From: Ornithinimicrobium flavum
GTDB taxonomy: Bacteria; Actinomycetota; Actinomycetes; Actinomycetales; Dermatophilaceae
Assembly: GCF_004526345.1 (NCBI RefSeq)
Contig: NZ_CP038213.1
Span: 2,852,001 to 2,916,000, forward strand
Reading direction: 5' to 3'
Length of the DNA stretch: 64,000 bases
The notes below the pieces were generated by a model. It worked only from the letters and a program-made list of their open reading frames with translations, was not told the origin of the DNA and searched no databases. Every line of letters begins with the position of its first letter. Position 1 is the first letter of the stretch. A program made the translations under genes and the position numbers. Shown here piece by piece: positions 38,835 to 48,954 of the stretch.

Positions 38835-39686
38835 TCAGACCACCGCCACCGGGCCCTCGGCGTACTCCACCACCGCGCAGCCCCGGTCACCGCGGGGCAC
38901 GACGAGCAGCTCGGCCCCCTCGGCGTGGTCCAGCAGGGCGGCCACCGCGTGCCGGTCGGTCGTGACGCCGTCCAGCACCACCTCCGGGTAGGCCTGCCGC
39001 CAGGGCCGCAGGAACGTCTCCAGGGCGCGCTCGGCCCGGTCCGCGTGGTCGGCCCAGACCTCACCGATCGGCCGGTCCGGAGGGTCGAGCGGTGGCGCGG
39101 CGGACCAGACGAGGACGGCCAGGACCCGCCGGCCCTCGCGGGCCGCCCGGTCCATCGCCACGCCCAGCGTCCGCATACCCTCCTGCTCGTCCTCCCCGAC
39201 GTCCACGACGACCGGGGCGTCGACCGGGGTCGTGCCCGGGGCCCAGACCTCGGGGACGACCACCACGGCCGGCCCGGCCTCGTGCACCAGGCGTCGGGCG
39301 GTCATGCCCAGCCGCACCCGGCGCGAGGGTCCGTGGCCCCGCCGGCCCAGGACGAGCAGGGCGGGGACGGGGGCCGGGCAGGGGGCCGACCACGTGGTGG
39401 CTGCGCTCCTCAGGGCCGCCTGCACCCCGCCGTGCCGCACCTCGGTCACCACGTCCAGCCCGGGGGCCTGCCGGGCGACGTCGGCCAGGGCCCGCTCGAG
39501 GATGGCGCGACCGATCGACGACGACTCCTCCGGGCCCTCGCTGCCGTGCACCAGCACGAGCGGGGGTTTGTCGGGGGACGACCACGCCTCCGCGGCCGCC
39601 CAGGCGACCGCGGAGGCGTTGTGCGTCGATCCGTCGACGCCGACCAGCACCGGGCACTTCACCTGTGCCCGCACCGCGGCGTCCAC
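38835..39686 (-). CDS. Universal stress protein, two Usp domains
   Basis: 283 residues from GTG 39686. Two Usp domains span about 10-147 and 150-280. The first keeps VLVGVDGSTHNASAV and LGRRGHGPSRRVRLGMTARRLVHEAGPAVVVVP, the G2xG9xG(S/T) ATP-binding pattern. The second is degenerate. Usp genes are typical DosR-regulon members in mycobacteria. Its ribosome site (GGTAGGA) lies in a hairpin with the end of doxX, so expression is probably coupled to doxX translation. Confidence 0.87.
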   Translation of the reverse strand: MDAAVRAQVKCPVLVGVDGSTHNASAVAWAAAEAWSSPDKPPLVLVHGSEGPEESSSIGRAILERALADVARQAPGLDVVTEVRHGGVQAALRSAATTWSAPCPAPVPALLVLGRRGHGPSRRVRLGMTARRLVHEAGPAVVVVPEVWAPGTTPVDAPVVVDVGEDEQEGMRTLGVAMDRAAREGRRVLAVLVWSAAPPLDPPDRPIGEVWADHADRAERALETFLRPWRQAYPEVVLDGVTTDRHAVAALLDHAEGAELLVVPRGDRGCAVVEYAEGPVAVV

Positions 39687-39688
39687 GG

Positions 39689-39710
39689 TCCTACCTCAGC
39701 GGAGGTAGGA
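39689..39710 (-). promoter_or_regulatory. Hairpin over the doxX stop and the usp ribosome site
   Basis: A perfect 9-bp stem (39689-39697 with 39702-39710) and four-base loop. The doxX stop codon lies in and beside the loop, and the 3' arm holds the usp Shine-Dalgarno. The geometry suits translational coupling. Confidence 0.5.
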
Positions 39711-40238
39711 GGGAGCCAGCCGACGCCACATCGAGCCCAGGCCCAGGTAGCTCCAGGCCGCGGGGATGGTGGCGATGACCAGCATGACGATGGCACCGGT
39801 GAGGTGGTCGTCGAGGAAGGGGTTGGTGACGGTGGGGAGGGAGGCGCCGTACATGAACAGGTACATGGCCGCGCCGGCGAGAGCGCCGACCCGGGCACCC
39901 ATGCCCGTCATGAGGGTCAGGCCGATGCCCAGCAGGCCGAGCATGAACAGCCAGTCGATGACGGCGATGCCCGCCATCCCGTTGTAGAAGCCGGCCAGGG
40001 GGCCCTCGACGCCGGACAGGTAGCCGGTGGTCGGGCTGCCGCCGTTGAGCCAGGCGCGCTCGGCCGGGGTGGCGAAGCCGAAGCCGAAGAGCTTGTCGAC
40101 GAACGCCCAGAGGAAGTAGAAGCCGAACGCGATGCGCAGGACGCCCAGGGCGTAGCCCCCGGCCTCGGGCAGCAGGTGACGCTCACCGTCCAGCGTGGCG
40201 AGCTCGGGGTGGGTGTCGTGCTGGGTCTTGGTGCTCAT
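39696..40238 (-). CDS. DoxX-like membrane protein
   Basis: 180 residues from ATG 40238, which has AAGGAG nine bases upstream; an ATG at 40247 directly abuts that site and is unlikely. About four helices; the first has LRIAFGFYFLWAFVDKLFG, typical of DoxX/thiosulfate:quinone oxidoreductase-type proteins. A role in sulfur or redox metabolism is possible but unproven. It is preceded by a DosR-type box and followed by usp. Confidence 0.82.
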   Translation of the reverse strand: MSTKTQHDTHPELATLDGERHLLPEAGGYALGVLRIAFGFYFLWAFVDKLFGFGFATPAERAWLNGGSPTTGYLSGVEGPLAGFYNGMAGIAVIDWLFMLGLLGIGLTLMTGMGARVGALAGAAMYLFMYGASLPTVTNPFLDDHLTGAIVMLVIATIPAAWSYLGLGSMWRRLAPSYLR

Positions 40239-40309
40239 GTCAGCCATCTCCTTCGTGGTGGTGTCTTGGTGGCTGACTCCAGAGTCGCATCATCCGACAG
40301 CACGTAGTA

Positions 40310-40323
40310 GAGGCGGAGGTCCC
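40310..40323 (-). promoter_or_regulatory. Secondary, degenerate DosR-type box
   Basis: On the minus strand GGGAC-CTCC-GCCTC keeps one full half-site and three of five bases of the other. Its centre is 24 bp from the strong box, a spacing compatible with paired DevR sites. Confidence 0.35.
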
Positions 40324-40333
40324 CACTTCCCGC

Positions 40334-40347
40334 GGGACCTTGGTCCC
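40334..40347 (-). promoter_or_regulatory. DosR/DevR-type box
   Basis: GGGACCAAGGTCCC (minus strand) matches the GGGAC-N4-GTCCC core of the mycobacterial Dos box TTSGGGACTWWAGTCCCSAA. The flanking TT/AA are not kept. It lies between the response regulator stop and doxX, about 96 bp before the doxX ATG. Confidence 0.6.
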
Positions 40348-40993
40348 TCACTTCTCGAAGAGCTTGGCCCCCAGCACGGCCGCCTGGGTGCGCCGCTCCA
40401 TCCCCAGCTTGGCCAGGAGCGAGGAGACGTAGTTCTTCACCGTCTTCTCGGCCAGGAACAGCTCCTGGCCGATCTGCCGGTTGGTGAGCCCGTCGGTGAT
40501 GAGCTCGAGGATGCGCTGCTCCCGGTCGGTCAGCAGGGCGAGCTTCTCGGCCTGGGGGTCGCGTCGGGGCTCGCGCAGCCGCTGGACCACCTTGCTCACC
40601 AGGGCCGGGTCGATGAGGGAGCGCCCGGAGGCGACGCTGCGGATCCCGTCGACGAGGTCGGTGCCGGCGATCTGCTTCAGGACGTAACCGTCGGCGCCGG
40701 CCATGATGGCGGCGAAGAGCGCGTCGTCGTCGTCGTAGCTGGTGAGGATGACCGCACGGATCCGCGGGTCGGCCGCACGCACGTCCCGGCACACCTCGAT
40801 CCCCGACCCGTCGGGCAGCCGACCGTCGAGCACCGCGACGTCGGGCACCAGGTCGACGATCTCGGCGGTCGCCCGCACGGCGCTGCCCGACCCCCACGAT
40901 CTCGATGTCGGGCTCGGCCGACAGCAGGTCGTGCAACCCCCGACGCACCAGCTCGTGGTCGTCGAGCAGGTAGACGCGGATGGGTGTCGCCAT
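40348..40993 (-). CDS. DevR/NarL-type response regulator (frameshifted)
   Basis: 214 residues after removing one base. The receiver domain has D11-D12, phospho-acceptor Asp56 (VAVLDGRLPDG) and the conserved Lys in GYVLKQ. The LuxR-type HTH (LTDREQRILELITDGLTNRQIG) ends in KTVKNYVSSLLAKLGMERRTQAAV, very close to mycobacterial DevR. One extra G in the run near 40892 breaks the frame after IVG. It lies 12 bp downstream of the polyprenyl synthase that ends the nuo operon, so it may be partly co-transcribed with nuo. Cognate kinase: probably the one at 37.2 kb. Confidence 0.86.
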
Positions 40994-41005
40994 GGGGGCA
41001 GTCTG

Positions 41006-42048
41006 TCAGCCCGCGCGGTGCGACACACCGTCGACGAGCGCCCGCAGCGCCTCGACGGCGGGGCCGGGCGGCAGGTCGACGAGGAGGTCGAGCGCCTCCT
41101 GCGCCACCCGGTCGGTGTGCCGGCGGGCCTGGTCCATGGCCGGGTGGGCCCGCAGCAGCGCCAGCGCCTCCGCCAGCTCCTCCGGGTCCTCGACCGCCCG
41201 CCGGGTCAGCTCCAGCAGCCTGGCGTCCGCGGGGTCGGTGGAGGTGCGCGCGTAGAGCACCGGCAGGGTGGCCTTGCCCTCGCGCAGGTCGGCACCGGGC
41301 GTCTTGCCCGAGTCGCTGGACTCCGAGGCGATGTCGAGCAGGTCGTCGGCGAGCTGGAAGACCACGCCCAGCTTCTCCCCGAAGGCGGTGAGGGTCACGA
41401 CCGTGGCGGGCTCGCACCCGCCGAACATCGCGCCGTAGCGGGCCGCCGTGGAGATGAGGGAGCCCGTCTTGTCCGCCAGGATGGACAGGTATGCCGTCAC
41501 CGCCGCCGGGTCGTCCGCGGCCCCGGCGAGGGTGTCCCCCGCCCCGGAGGTGCCGGCCCGCTCACCCTCGGCGACCTGCCGGTCGTCCCGGATCTGCCCG
41601 GCGCACAGCCGCACGAAGGTGTCGGCCTGGATGCGCACCGCCTCGGCGCCCAGCCCGGCCACGACCCTGGAGGCCGTCCCGAAGAGCAGGTCGCCGATGA
41701 GGATCGCCGTGGAGTTGCCGTAGCGGGAGTTCGCGCTCTCGACCCCCGCCGCAGCTCGGCCTCGTCCATGACGTCGTCGTGGTAGAGGGAGGCCAGGTGG
41801 GTCAGCTCGACCCCGACGGCCGCGTCGACGACGTGCTCGTCCCACCCCCGGCCGACCTCGCTCGCCAGCAGGGTGAGCAGCGGGCGGAAGCGCTTGCCCC
41901 CGGCAGCCACGAGGTGCCCCGACGCCTCGGCGATGAAGGGGTCGTCGTGGTCGACGACCTCCTCCAGCCGACGCGCGACCGCCGCCATGCCGTCGGCCAC
42001 GCGGGCCTGCAGCGCCTCGTCGACCCCCGGGAGCGTGGGGACGCTCAC
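41006..42048 (-). CDS. grcC: Long-chain polyprenyl diphosphate synthase (frameshifted)
   Basis: 347 residues after restoring one base near 41747. The first Asp-rich motif is DDVMD (SLYHDDVMDEA) and the second is DDLLD (QLADDLLDI). The fifth residue before the first motif is Ala, consistent with a long product such as the octa- or nonaprenyl chain of menaquinone. It overlaps nuoN by ATGA and is probably the last gene of the nuo operon, a common actinobacterial arrangement. It supplies the side chain for MenA. Confidence 0.87.
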
Positions 42049-43586
42049 CGGACGAAGGCCGCGGCGCTCTGGGCGAGGTCGAGGACGGGCGCGGGCATCA
42101 CGCCCAGGGCCAGGGTGACCACGACGCCGACGACGATCGCGAAGGTCGTCATCCAGGACGGGTCGGCCACGGCGGTGTCGCCGGCCTCGTCACCCAGCCA
42201 CATGGCCACGACCAGCTTGAAGTAGATGTAGGCCGTCACCGCGCTGGCCAGGACACCCAGGACCGCCAGCCACGCCCAGCCCTGGCTGACCGCGGCCGAG
42301 AAGACCGCGAACTTGCCGGTGAACCCCGAGGTCAGGGGGATGCCGGCGAAGGCCATGAGCAGGAAGGTGAAGGCGGCGGCCAGCCAGGGTGCCCGTCGGC
42401 CCAGACCCCGCCACTGCTCGACCAGGGTCGCCTCGGTGCCCGAGGAGCGGACCAGGGCCACGACGGCGAAGGCCGGGATGGTCATGAAGCCGTAGGTCAT
42501 GAGGTAGAAGATCGTGCTCGAGATGCCGACCTCGTCCAGGGCGATGACCCCGGTGAGGATGAACCCCGCGTGCGCGATCGAGGAGTAGGCGAGGATCCGC
42601 TTGACGTCGGTCTGGACGACCGCGAGCAGCGCACCGACGACCATGGACAGCGCGGCCACCACGGCGATCACCGGCTGCCAGTCCAGGGCGGCGCCCTCGA
42701 CGGCGACGTAGAGGACCCGCAGCATCGCCCCGAAGGCCGCGACCTTGGTGCAGGCGGCCATGAAGCCGGTGACGGGGGTCGGGGCACCCTGGTAGACGTC
42801 GGGCGTCCAGGAGTGGAACGGCACCGCACCCACCTTGAAGAGCAGGCCCACGGCGACCAGCAGCACACCGGGGACCAGCAGGCCGTTCATCCCCACCTCG
42901 GTGCCGATCGCGGCCGCGATGTCGGCGAACCGCATCGACCCGGCGAAGCCGTAGAGCAGCACGGCCCCGAAGAGGAAGAAGGCCGAGGCGAAGCTGCCGA
43001 GCAGGAAGTACTTGAGCGATGCCTCCTGGGAGAGCATCCGCCGGCGACGGGCCAGGCCGGTGAGGATGTAGAGCGGCAGGGACAGCACCTCGAGGGCGAT
43101 GAAGAGCAGCAGCAGGTCGTTGGCGGCGACGAAGAGCATCATGCCGCCGACGGAGAACAGCGTGAGCGGGAAGACCTCGGTGGTCGTCGCCCCCAGGCGC
43201 ACGGCCTGTGTCTCCGCGGCGGACCCCGGGCTGGAGGCGCCGGCCTGGGTGAAGGCGTCCGGCTGCGGCCCGCCGAAGCGCTCGGCCATGACCATCATGC
43301 CGAGGATCGCCAGCAGGAGGATGAGCCCCTGCAGGACCAGGGCGGCACCGTCGACGGCGACCGTGTCGGCGGCGGTCAGGCCCTGGCGGTCCCGGCCGAG
43401 CACGACCAGGGCGACGAAGGCCAGGACCAGGGTCGCGACGGCCAGCGGGACCTGCACGGCATACCGCGACCCCCGGCCGGCGAAGCCCTCGACGAGCACG
43501 CCGGCAAGACCTCCCACGAAGACGATGATCATCGGCAGGAGCGCCACGTAGTCGATCTCGGGCGCGACGAACATGGAGCCACCCAT
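42045..43586 (-). CDS. nuoN: NADH-quinone oxidoreductase subunit N
   Basis: 513 residues and about 14 helices. LLFKVGAVPFHSWTPDVYQGAPTPVTGFM and VQTDVKRILAYSSIAHAGF are the canonical proton-channel motifs. ATGA overlaps join it to nuoM and to the polyprenyl synthase. It is part of the main 14-gene nuo operon. Frame intact. Confidence 0.96.
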   Translation of the reverse strand: MGGSMFVAPEIDYVALLPMIIVFVGGLAGVLVEGFAGRGSRYAVQVPLAVATLVLAFVALVVLGRDRQGLTAADTVAVDGAALVLQGLILLLAILGMMVMAERFGGPQPDAFTQAGASSPGSAAETQAVRLGATTTEVFPLTLFSVGGMMLFVAANDLLLLFIALEVLSLPLYILTGLARRRRMLSQEASLKYFLLGSFASAFFLFGAVLLYGFAGSMRFADIAAAIGTEVGMNGLLVPGVLLVAVGLLFKVGAVPFHSWTPDVYQGAPTPVTGFMAACTKVAAFGAMLRVLYVAVEGAALDWQPVIAVVAALSMVVGALLAVVQTDVKRILAYSSIAHAGFILTGVIALDEVGISSTIFYLMTYGFMTIPAFAVVALVRSSGTEATLVEQWRGLGRRAPWLAAAFTFLLMAFAGIPLTSGFTGKFAVFSAAVSQGWAWLAVLGVLASAVTAYIYFKLVVAMWLGDEAGDTAVADPSWMTTFAIVVGVVVTLALGVMPAPVLDLAQSAAAFVR

Positions 43587-45118
43587 CAGCGGCCACTCCC
43601 CTCAGCGGTGGTGTCGACAGCCGGGGCGGGATCGGTGACCCCCACGGTCTGCATGGTCTGCTGCACGGCGGGCTCGAGCACGTCGAGCACCGGCTGCGGG
43701 AAGAAGCCGAGCACCAGGAAGGCGACGATGAGCGGGGCCACGACCCACTTCTCCCGGCCGGTCATGTCCGGGACGACCCGGTCGCCCAGCTCGGGCCGGG
43801 GGCCCGTGGCGATCTTCTGGTACATGACCAGGATGTAGATCGCGGCGACGATGACGCCCAGGGCGGCGATGAGGCCGACCCACCAGGTGCGCTGGAAGGT
43901 GCCGATGATGACGAGGAACTCGCTGACGAAGGAGTTCAGCCCCGGCAGGGCCAGGCCCGACAGACCCGAGACGAGCAGGGCCCCGGCGATGAGCGGGGTG
44001 ACCCGCTGCCAGCCGCCGAAGTCGCTCATGGAGCGCGAGCCGCGCCGCATGATGAGCATGCCCGCCACGAGGAACAGCCCGGCGGCGGTGAAGCCGTGGT
44101 TGACCATGTAGAGGGTGGCACCGGTCTGGCTGACGGTCGTGAAGGCGAAGATGCCCAGGACGATGAAGCCGAAGTGGCTGACCGAGGTGTAGGCGATGAG
44201 CCGCAGGATGTCGTCCTGACCGATCGCCAGGAAGGCACCGACGAAGAGCGAGACCAGCGCCAGCGTGATGATGACCGGGGTCGCCCACTGGCTGGCCTCC
44301 GGGAAGAGCGTGAGGCAGAAGCGGATCATGCCGTAGGTGCCGACCTTGTCCAGCACCCCGACCAGCAGGACCGAGGTCGCCGGGCGAGCCTGCTCGGCGG
44401 CCAGCGGCAGCCAGGTGTGGACCGGCCACATCGGCGCCTTGATCGCGAAGGCGATGAAGAAGCCCAGGAAGAGCCAGCGCCCGGCCTCCACCGACAGGTC
44501 CAGACCGGTCAGGTTGGTGACGAGGAAGCCGTCGGTGCCGCGGGGGCCGGCCAGGTAGACCCCGATGACGGCGACCAGCATGATGAGCCCGCCGGCCAGG
44601 GAGTAGAGCAGGAAGGTGGTCGCCGCACGGGCCCGCCGGGCCCCGCCGAACATCCCGATGAGGAAGTAGACCGGGACGAGCATCGCCTCGAAGAAGACGT
44701 AGAAGAGGAAGACGTCCATCGCCGCGAAGACACCGACCATCATCGGGGCCAGCGAGAGCATGAGGGCGAAGTAGGTGTGCTGACGGCGGCCGACGGCCGG
44801 GACGTCGTCCCAGGCCGCGACGATGCAGATCGGCAGCAGGACCAGGCTCAGCAGGATCATCGTCAGCGAGATGCCGTCGATGCCCAGGGCGTAGGAGACG
44901 CCGAACTGCGGGATCCACGAGTAGATCTCGGTGAGCTGGAACTGCTCGGTGCCGCCGACCTGGAACTGGGTGGCCATCGCGACGCCGACCGCCAGGGTCA
45001 GCAGCGAGACGCCGAGCGCGACCGGGCGCACCGCCGTGCTGCCCTTGGGCAGCAGCGCCACGACCAGGGCGCCGAGTGCCGGCAGCACCAGCAGCGTGGT
45101 CAACCAGGGGAAGTTCAT
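43586..45118 (-). CDS. nuoM: NADH-quinone oxidoreductase subunit M
   Basis: 510 residues from ATG 45118 (MNFPWLTTLLVLPALGALV). Antiporter-like subunit with FFEAMLVPVYFLIG, IKAPMWPVHTWLP and LDKVGTYGMIRFCL. In this sequence the frame also continues upstream into nuoL because of an indel there, giving a false 1159-residue protein. The overlapping nuoL stop and this ATG mark the true boundary. Confidence 0.95.
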   Translation of the reverse strand: MNFPWLTTLLVLPALGALVVALLPKGSTAVRPVALGVSLLTLAVGVAMATQFQVGGTEQFQLTEIYSWIPQFGVSYALGIDGISLTMILLSLVLLPICIVAAWDDVPAVGRRQHTYFALMLSLAPMMVGVFAAMDVFLFYVFFEAMLVPVYFLIGMFGGARRARAATTFLLYSLAGGLIMLVAVIGVYLAGPRGTDGFLVTNLTGLDLSVEAGRWLFLGFFIAFAIKAPMWPVHTWLPLAAEQARPATSVLLVGVLDKVGTYGMIRFCLTLFPEASQWATPVIITLALVSLFVGAFLAIGQDDILRLIAYTSVSHFGFIVLGIFAFTTVSQTGATLYMVNHGFTAAGLFLVAGMLIMRRGSRSMSDFGGWQRVTPLIAGALLVSGLSGLALPGLNSFVSEFLVIIGTFQRTWWVGLIAALGVIVAAIYILVMYQKIATGPRPELGDRVVPDMTGREKWVVAPLIVAFLVLGFFPQPVLDVLEPAVQQTMQTVGVTDPAPAVDTTAEGSGR

Positions 45119-47065
45119 CACTGCATCACCCACACGACACCGAGGATGGCGACGACACCGAGCAGCATCGTCATGGCATAGGAGCGGACGAACCCGTTCT
45201 GGGCCCGCCGCAGGACGGACGCGAGCCCGCCCACGGCCGAGACGGCACCACCGGTGGTGGCACCCTCGACGATCACCCGGTCGGCCTCCACCATGGTGGC
45301 GGCGCCGGTGATGGTCGGGCCGACGAACAGCGCGTCGTTGACCTCGTCCTGGTAGAGGTCCTTCCGGGCGGCCCGGGTGAGGGCGCTGCCCTCCGGCGCG
45401 ACCACGGGGACCTCCCGGGCCGTACATCATCCAGGCCAGGCCGACGCCGATCGCCATGAGCACGAAGACCGAGACCTGGATGCCGATCAGCGGGATCAGC
45501 GGCTCGGCCTCGGCCACGTGACCGAACACCGGGTCCAGCCAGTTCGGGAGGATGCCCGTGGGGTAGAGGACCGCGCCGAGCACGAGCGATCCGAGCGCCA
45601 GGATCATCATCGGGACCGTCATGGTCAGCGGCGACTCGTGCGGGTGCTGGTCGTCCTCCCAGCGGGCCTTGCCGTGGAAGGTCATGAAGAACAGGCGCGA
45701 CATGTAGAAGGCCGTGATCCCGGCGCCCAGCAGAGCGACCAGGCCGAAGACCCAGCCCTGCCAGCCCGGCGCGGAGAAGGCGGACTCGATGATGTGGTCC
45801 TTGGAGAACCAGCCCGCGGTGAACGGGAAGCCGATGATGGCCAGCCACCCCGCCGCGAAGGTGATCCAGGTGATCTTCACCTCGCGGGACAGCGCGCCGA
45901 AACGTCGCATGTCGACGCGGTTGTTCATCGCGTGCATGACCGACCCGGCGCCCAGGAACATGTTGGCCTTGAAGAACCCCTGCGTGATGAGGTGGAAGAT
46001 CGCGTACGTGTAACCGATCGGGCCCAGCCCGACGGCGAGCATCATGTAGCCGATCTGGGACATCGTCGAGGCCGCCAGGGCCTTCTTGATGTCGTCCTTC
46101 GCGCAGCCGACGATCGCGCCGTAGAGCAGGCTGACCGCACCGACGACGGCGACCGCGAGCCGGGCGTCCGGCGTGAGGTCGTAGATCGCCTGGCTGCGGG
46201 CCACCAGGTAGACGCCGGCGGTGACCATCGTCGCGGCGTGGATGAGCGCCGAGACGGGGGTCGGGCCGGCCATCGCGTCGCCCAGCCAGCTCTGCAGGGG
46301 GAACTGCGCGGACTTGCCGCAGGCCGCGAGCAGCAGGGCCAGGCCCATGAGGGTGAGGGTCAGGGGGCTGGCGCCCTCGGCGTTGCCGTGCACCGTGGCG
46401 AAGTCGAGCGCGCCGAAGGTGGCGAGCATCATCGCCATGGCGGTGATGAGCCCGACGTCACCGACCCGGTTGACGATGAACGCCTTGTTGGCGGCGGCCG
46501 CGTAGTCCGGGTTGGAGTTCCAGAAGCCGATGAGCAGGTAGGAGGCCAGACCGACACCCTCCCAGCCCAGGAAGAGCAGGAGGTAGGAGTCGGCCAGGAC
46601 CAGGATGAGCATGGCTGCCACGAAGAGGTTCAGGTAGGCGAAGAACCGGCGCTTGTCCGGGTCGTGCTCCATGTAGCCCAGGGAGTAGACGTGGATGAGC
46701 GAGCCCACGAACGTGATGAGCATGACGAAGGCCATGGACAGCGGGTCCATGAGCAGCCCGGCCCGCAGGGTGAGGTCACCGACCGCCACCCACTCCCACA
46801 GCGGCAGCTGCAGGGCGCGGTCCCCGGGGGCGAACCCGGTCATCTGGACGATGACGAGCGCGCCGACCACGAACGAGCCCCAGGAGAGCACGGTGGCCAG
46901 CAGCGGCCCGAACGAGTCGGTGGCGCGACCGCCGACGAGCAGCAGGGCGGCGCCCAGCAGCGGCAGGGCGATCATGAGCCACCCGACCTGCGCCATACCC
47001 CCGGAGACAGCGTCGTAGGCCATGGGCTCGCTGGCCGCCAGAGCGAGCGACGAGAGCGGAATCAC
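45118..47065 (-). CDS. nuoL: NADH-quinone oxidoreductase subunit L (frameshifted)
   Basis: 648 residues after correction. GWEGVGLASYLLIGFW, KSAQFPLQSWLGDAMAGPTPVSALIHAATMV and the C-terminal lateral helix are present. An extra C near 45423 breaks the frame after AWMMYG. The remaining 100 residues or so (VAPEGSALTRAARKDLYQDE to VWVMQ) are in another frame and end at 45118. It is the largest proton-pumping subunit and essential for function, so a sequence error is likely. An upstream alternative ATG at MAYDAV is possible. Confidence 0.9.
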
Positions 47066-47077
47066 CTCGGTGCCTCC

Positions 47078-47377
47078 TTACAGCTTCAGCAGGTTGGCGT
47101 CGTCGACCGAGGCCGAGCGACGCGCACGGAAGATGGACATGATGATGGCCAGCCCGACCACGACCTCGGCGGCGGCGACGACCATGACGAACAGGGCGTA
47201 GACCTGCCCGTCCACGCTGCCGTGCATGCGCGCGAAGGTGACCAGGGCCAGGTTGCTGGCGTTGAGCATGAGCTCGATGCCCATGAAGACCATGATGTTG
47301 TTGCGCCGGGTCAGCACCGTCATGGCACCGAGCGCGAAGAGCACCACCGAGAGGTAGACGTAGGCCTCCAGACCCAT
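47078..47377 (-). CDS. nuoK: NADH-quinone oxidoreductase subunit K
   Basis: 99 residues, three helices, with [21 protein letters not shown] carrying the membrane glutamate and [21 protein letters not shown] the second. Full length for NuoK. It overlaps the nuoJ stop by three bases; nuoL follows after 12 bp. Confidence 0.96.
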   Translation of the reverse strand: MGLEAYVYLSVVLFALGAMTVLTRRNNIMVFMGIELMLNASNLALVTFARMHGSVDGQVYALFVMVVAAAEVVVGLAIIMSIFRARRSASVDDANLLKL

Positions 47378-48267
47378 CAGCGGCTCTCCTCCTCGTGCGC
47401 AGCCGTGTCGTCCAGGTGCAGCCGCCGGCCCTCGTCGTCGGTGGTGGCCACCTGACCCTCGGGGAGGTCACCCGGGAGGATGTCGCCCGGGGGCTCGCCC
47501 GCGGCGGTGCCGGTGGTCAGCCGGTAGTCGGCGGGGTTGGTGACCTGACCGCGCGCGACGAGCACGCGCGGGACGGACTCCTCCACGGGCGTGCCGTCAG
47601 GCCGCAGACCGGGGGTGTCGGCCGCGTTGTGGCGGGCGTAGACACCAGGGTTGGGCTTCCCCGCGAGCCAGGTGCCGCGGCGCAGGGCCTCGGTCGACAT
47701 CTCGCGCTGGCCGCGGCTCGGGGTGAGCCGCTCGCGGTGGGCCAGCACCATCGCCCCCATGACCGCGATGACCAGCAGGGCGCCGAGCACCTCGAAGGGC
47801 AGCACCTGGCGCTCGAAGATCTCGCGCGCCAGGGCGGTGACGGTGCCCTCGCTCTGCGCGCCGTCCTCCAGGGTGACGTCCGGGGTGGGCCAGCGGACGG
47901 ACGTCAGCGCCATCACCGCGCCGACGATGAGCAGCAGCCCGAGCAGTGCGGCCCAGAGGCGCTGGCCGCGCAGGGTCTCCACCATCGAGTCCGAGGCGTC
48001 CACGCCGATGAGCATGACCACGAAGAGGAAGAGCATCATCACCGCGCCGGAGTAGACGAACACCTGGATGATGCCGACGAACTCCGCACGCTGTGCGATG
48101 TAGATGACGCCCAGGCTGACCATGACCATGGCCATGGCCATGGCGGCGTGGACCGCCTTGCGCGCGAAGAGGAGCCCCAGCGCACCGACCACGGCGATGG
48201 CGGCCATCACCCAGAACAGGGTGACCTCCATCCCGGTGATCATCTCGGGGGCGGGGGTTGGGTTCAC
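47377..48267 (-). CDS. nuoJ: NADH-quinone oxidoreductase subunit J
   Basis: 296 residues from GTG 48267. Five helices include [23 protein letters not shown], the pi-bulge helix. A hydrophilic C-terminal tail of about 110 residues follows, longer than in proteobacteria but usual in actinobacteria. An internal ATG (MITGMEV) is an alternative start. Its overlap with the nuoI stop is hidden here because the nuoI indel puts both genes in one frame. Confidence 0.93.
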   Translation of the reverse strand: MNPTPAPEMITGMEVTLFWVMAAIAVVGALGLLFARKAVHAAMAMAMVMVSLGVIYIAQRAEFVGIIQVFVYSGAVMMLFLFVVMLIGVDASDSMVETLRGQRLWAALLGLLLIVGAVMALTSVRWPTPDVTLEDGAQSEGTVTALAREIFERQVLPFEVLGALLVIAVMGAMVLAHRERLTPSRGQREMSTEALRRGTWLAGKPNPGVYARHNAADTPGLRPDGTPVEESVPRVLVARGQVTNPADYRLTTGTAAGEPPGDILPGDLPEGQVATTDDEGRRLHLDDTAAHEEESR

Positions 48268-48954
48268 CGCGGGACCTCCTGCTGCTCCGCCTGCTCGCGC
48301 TCGGCGACGTAGTCCTTCTGGGCCTGGGTGGCACCGGTGACCTGGCCGCGGTAGTAGTCGCGCTCCTCCATACCCTCCGCCATCGGGAACGGCGGGGGGC
48401 ATGTCGGGACCGACGGGAGCCAGCAGCTGGTGCTTCTCGTAGATGAGGGGCTGGCGCGCGGTGTCGGCCATCTCGTACTCGTTGGTCATGGTGAGGGCGC
48501 GGGTCGGGCAGGCCTCGATGCACAGGCCGCAGAAGATGCAGCGCAGGTAGTTGATCTGGTAGACGCGGCCGTAGCGCTCACCGGGCGAGAAGCGGGCCCC
48601 GGGGATGTTGTCGGCACCCTCGACGTAGATGGCGTCGGCCGGGCAGGCCCAGGCGCACAGCTCGCACCCCACGCACTTCTCCAGCCCGTCGGGGTGACGG
48701 TTGAGCTGGTGCCGGCCGTGGAAGCGCTTGGCGGTGGGGCGCTTGACCTCGGGGTACTCCTGCGTGGGCACCTTGCGGAACATCGTCGCGAAGGTGACGC
48801 CGAAGCCGGCGACGGGGGCGAAGAACTGGCCCAGGATCCCGGGCTCCTTCTTGCCGCCGGTGGGGTCGACGGACGGCTGCGCCGGCGGGGGCGCGCTCGG
48901 ACGCCGCTGCGGGCTGGTGCTGCCCTCCGGGGTCGGGTCGGTCTGGTCAGCCAC
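48264..48954 (-). CDS. nuoI: NADH-quinone oxidoreductase subunit I (frameshifted)
   Basis: 229 residues after correction, from GTG 48954. Two 4Fe-4S motifs are present: [12 protein letters not shown] and [12 protein letters not shown]. An extra base near 48397, in or next to the CCCCCC run after GPDM, shifts the frame. The restored tail reads [20 protein letters not shown] and ends at TGA 48264-48266, overlapping nuoJ. The N terminus has a Pro/Ser-rich extension. It carries electrons from NuoG towards NuoB. Confidence 0.9.

Noticed and set aside
43586-47065. A 1159-residue NuoL-NuoM fusion protein
   Set aside because: An extra base near 45423 joins the frames. The normal nuoL C terminus, stop and overlapping nuoM ATG are all present.
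47377-48954. A NuoI-NuoJ fusion
   Set aside because: A shift near 48397 joins them. The proper nuoI tail and a TGA overlapping the nuoJ start are seen in the other frame.
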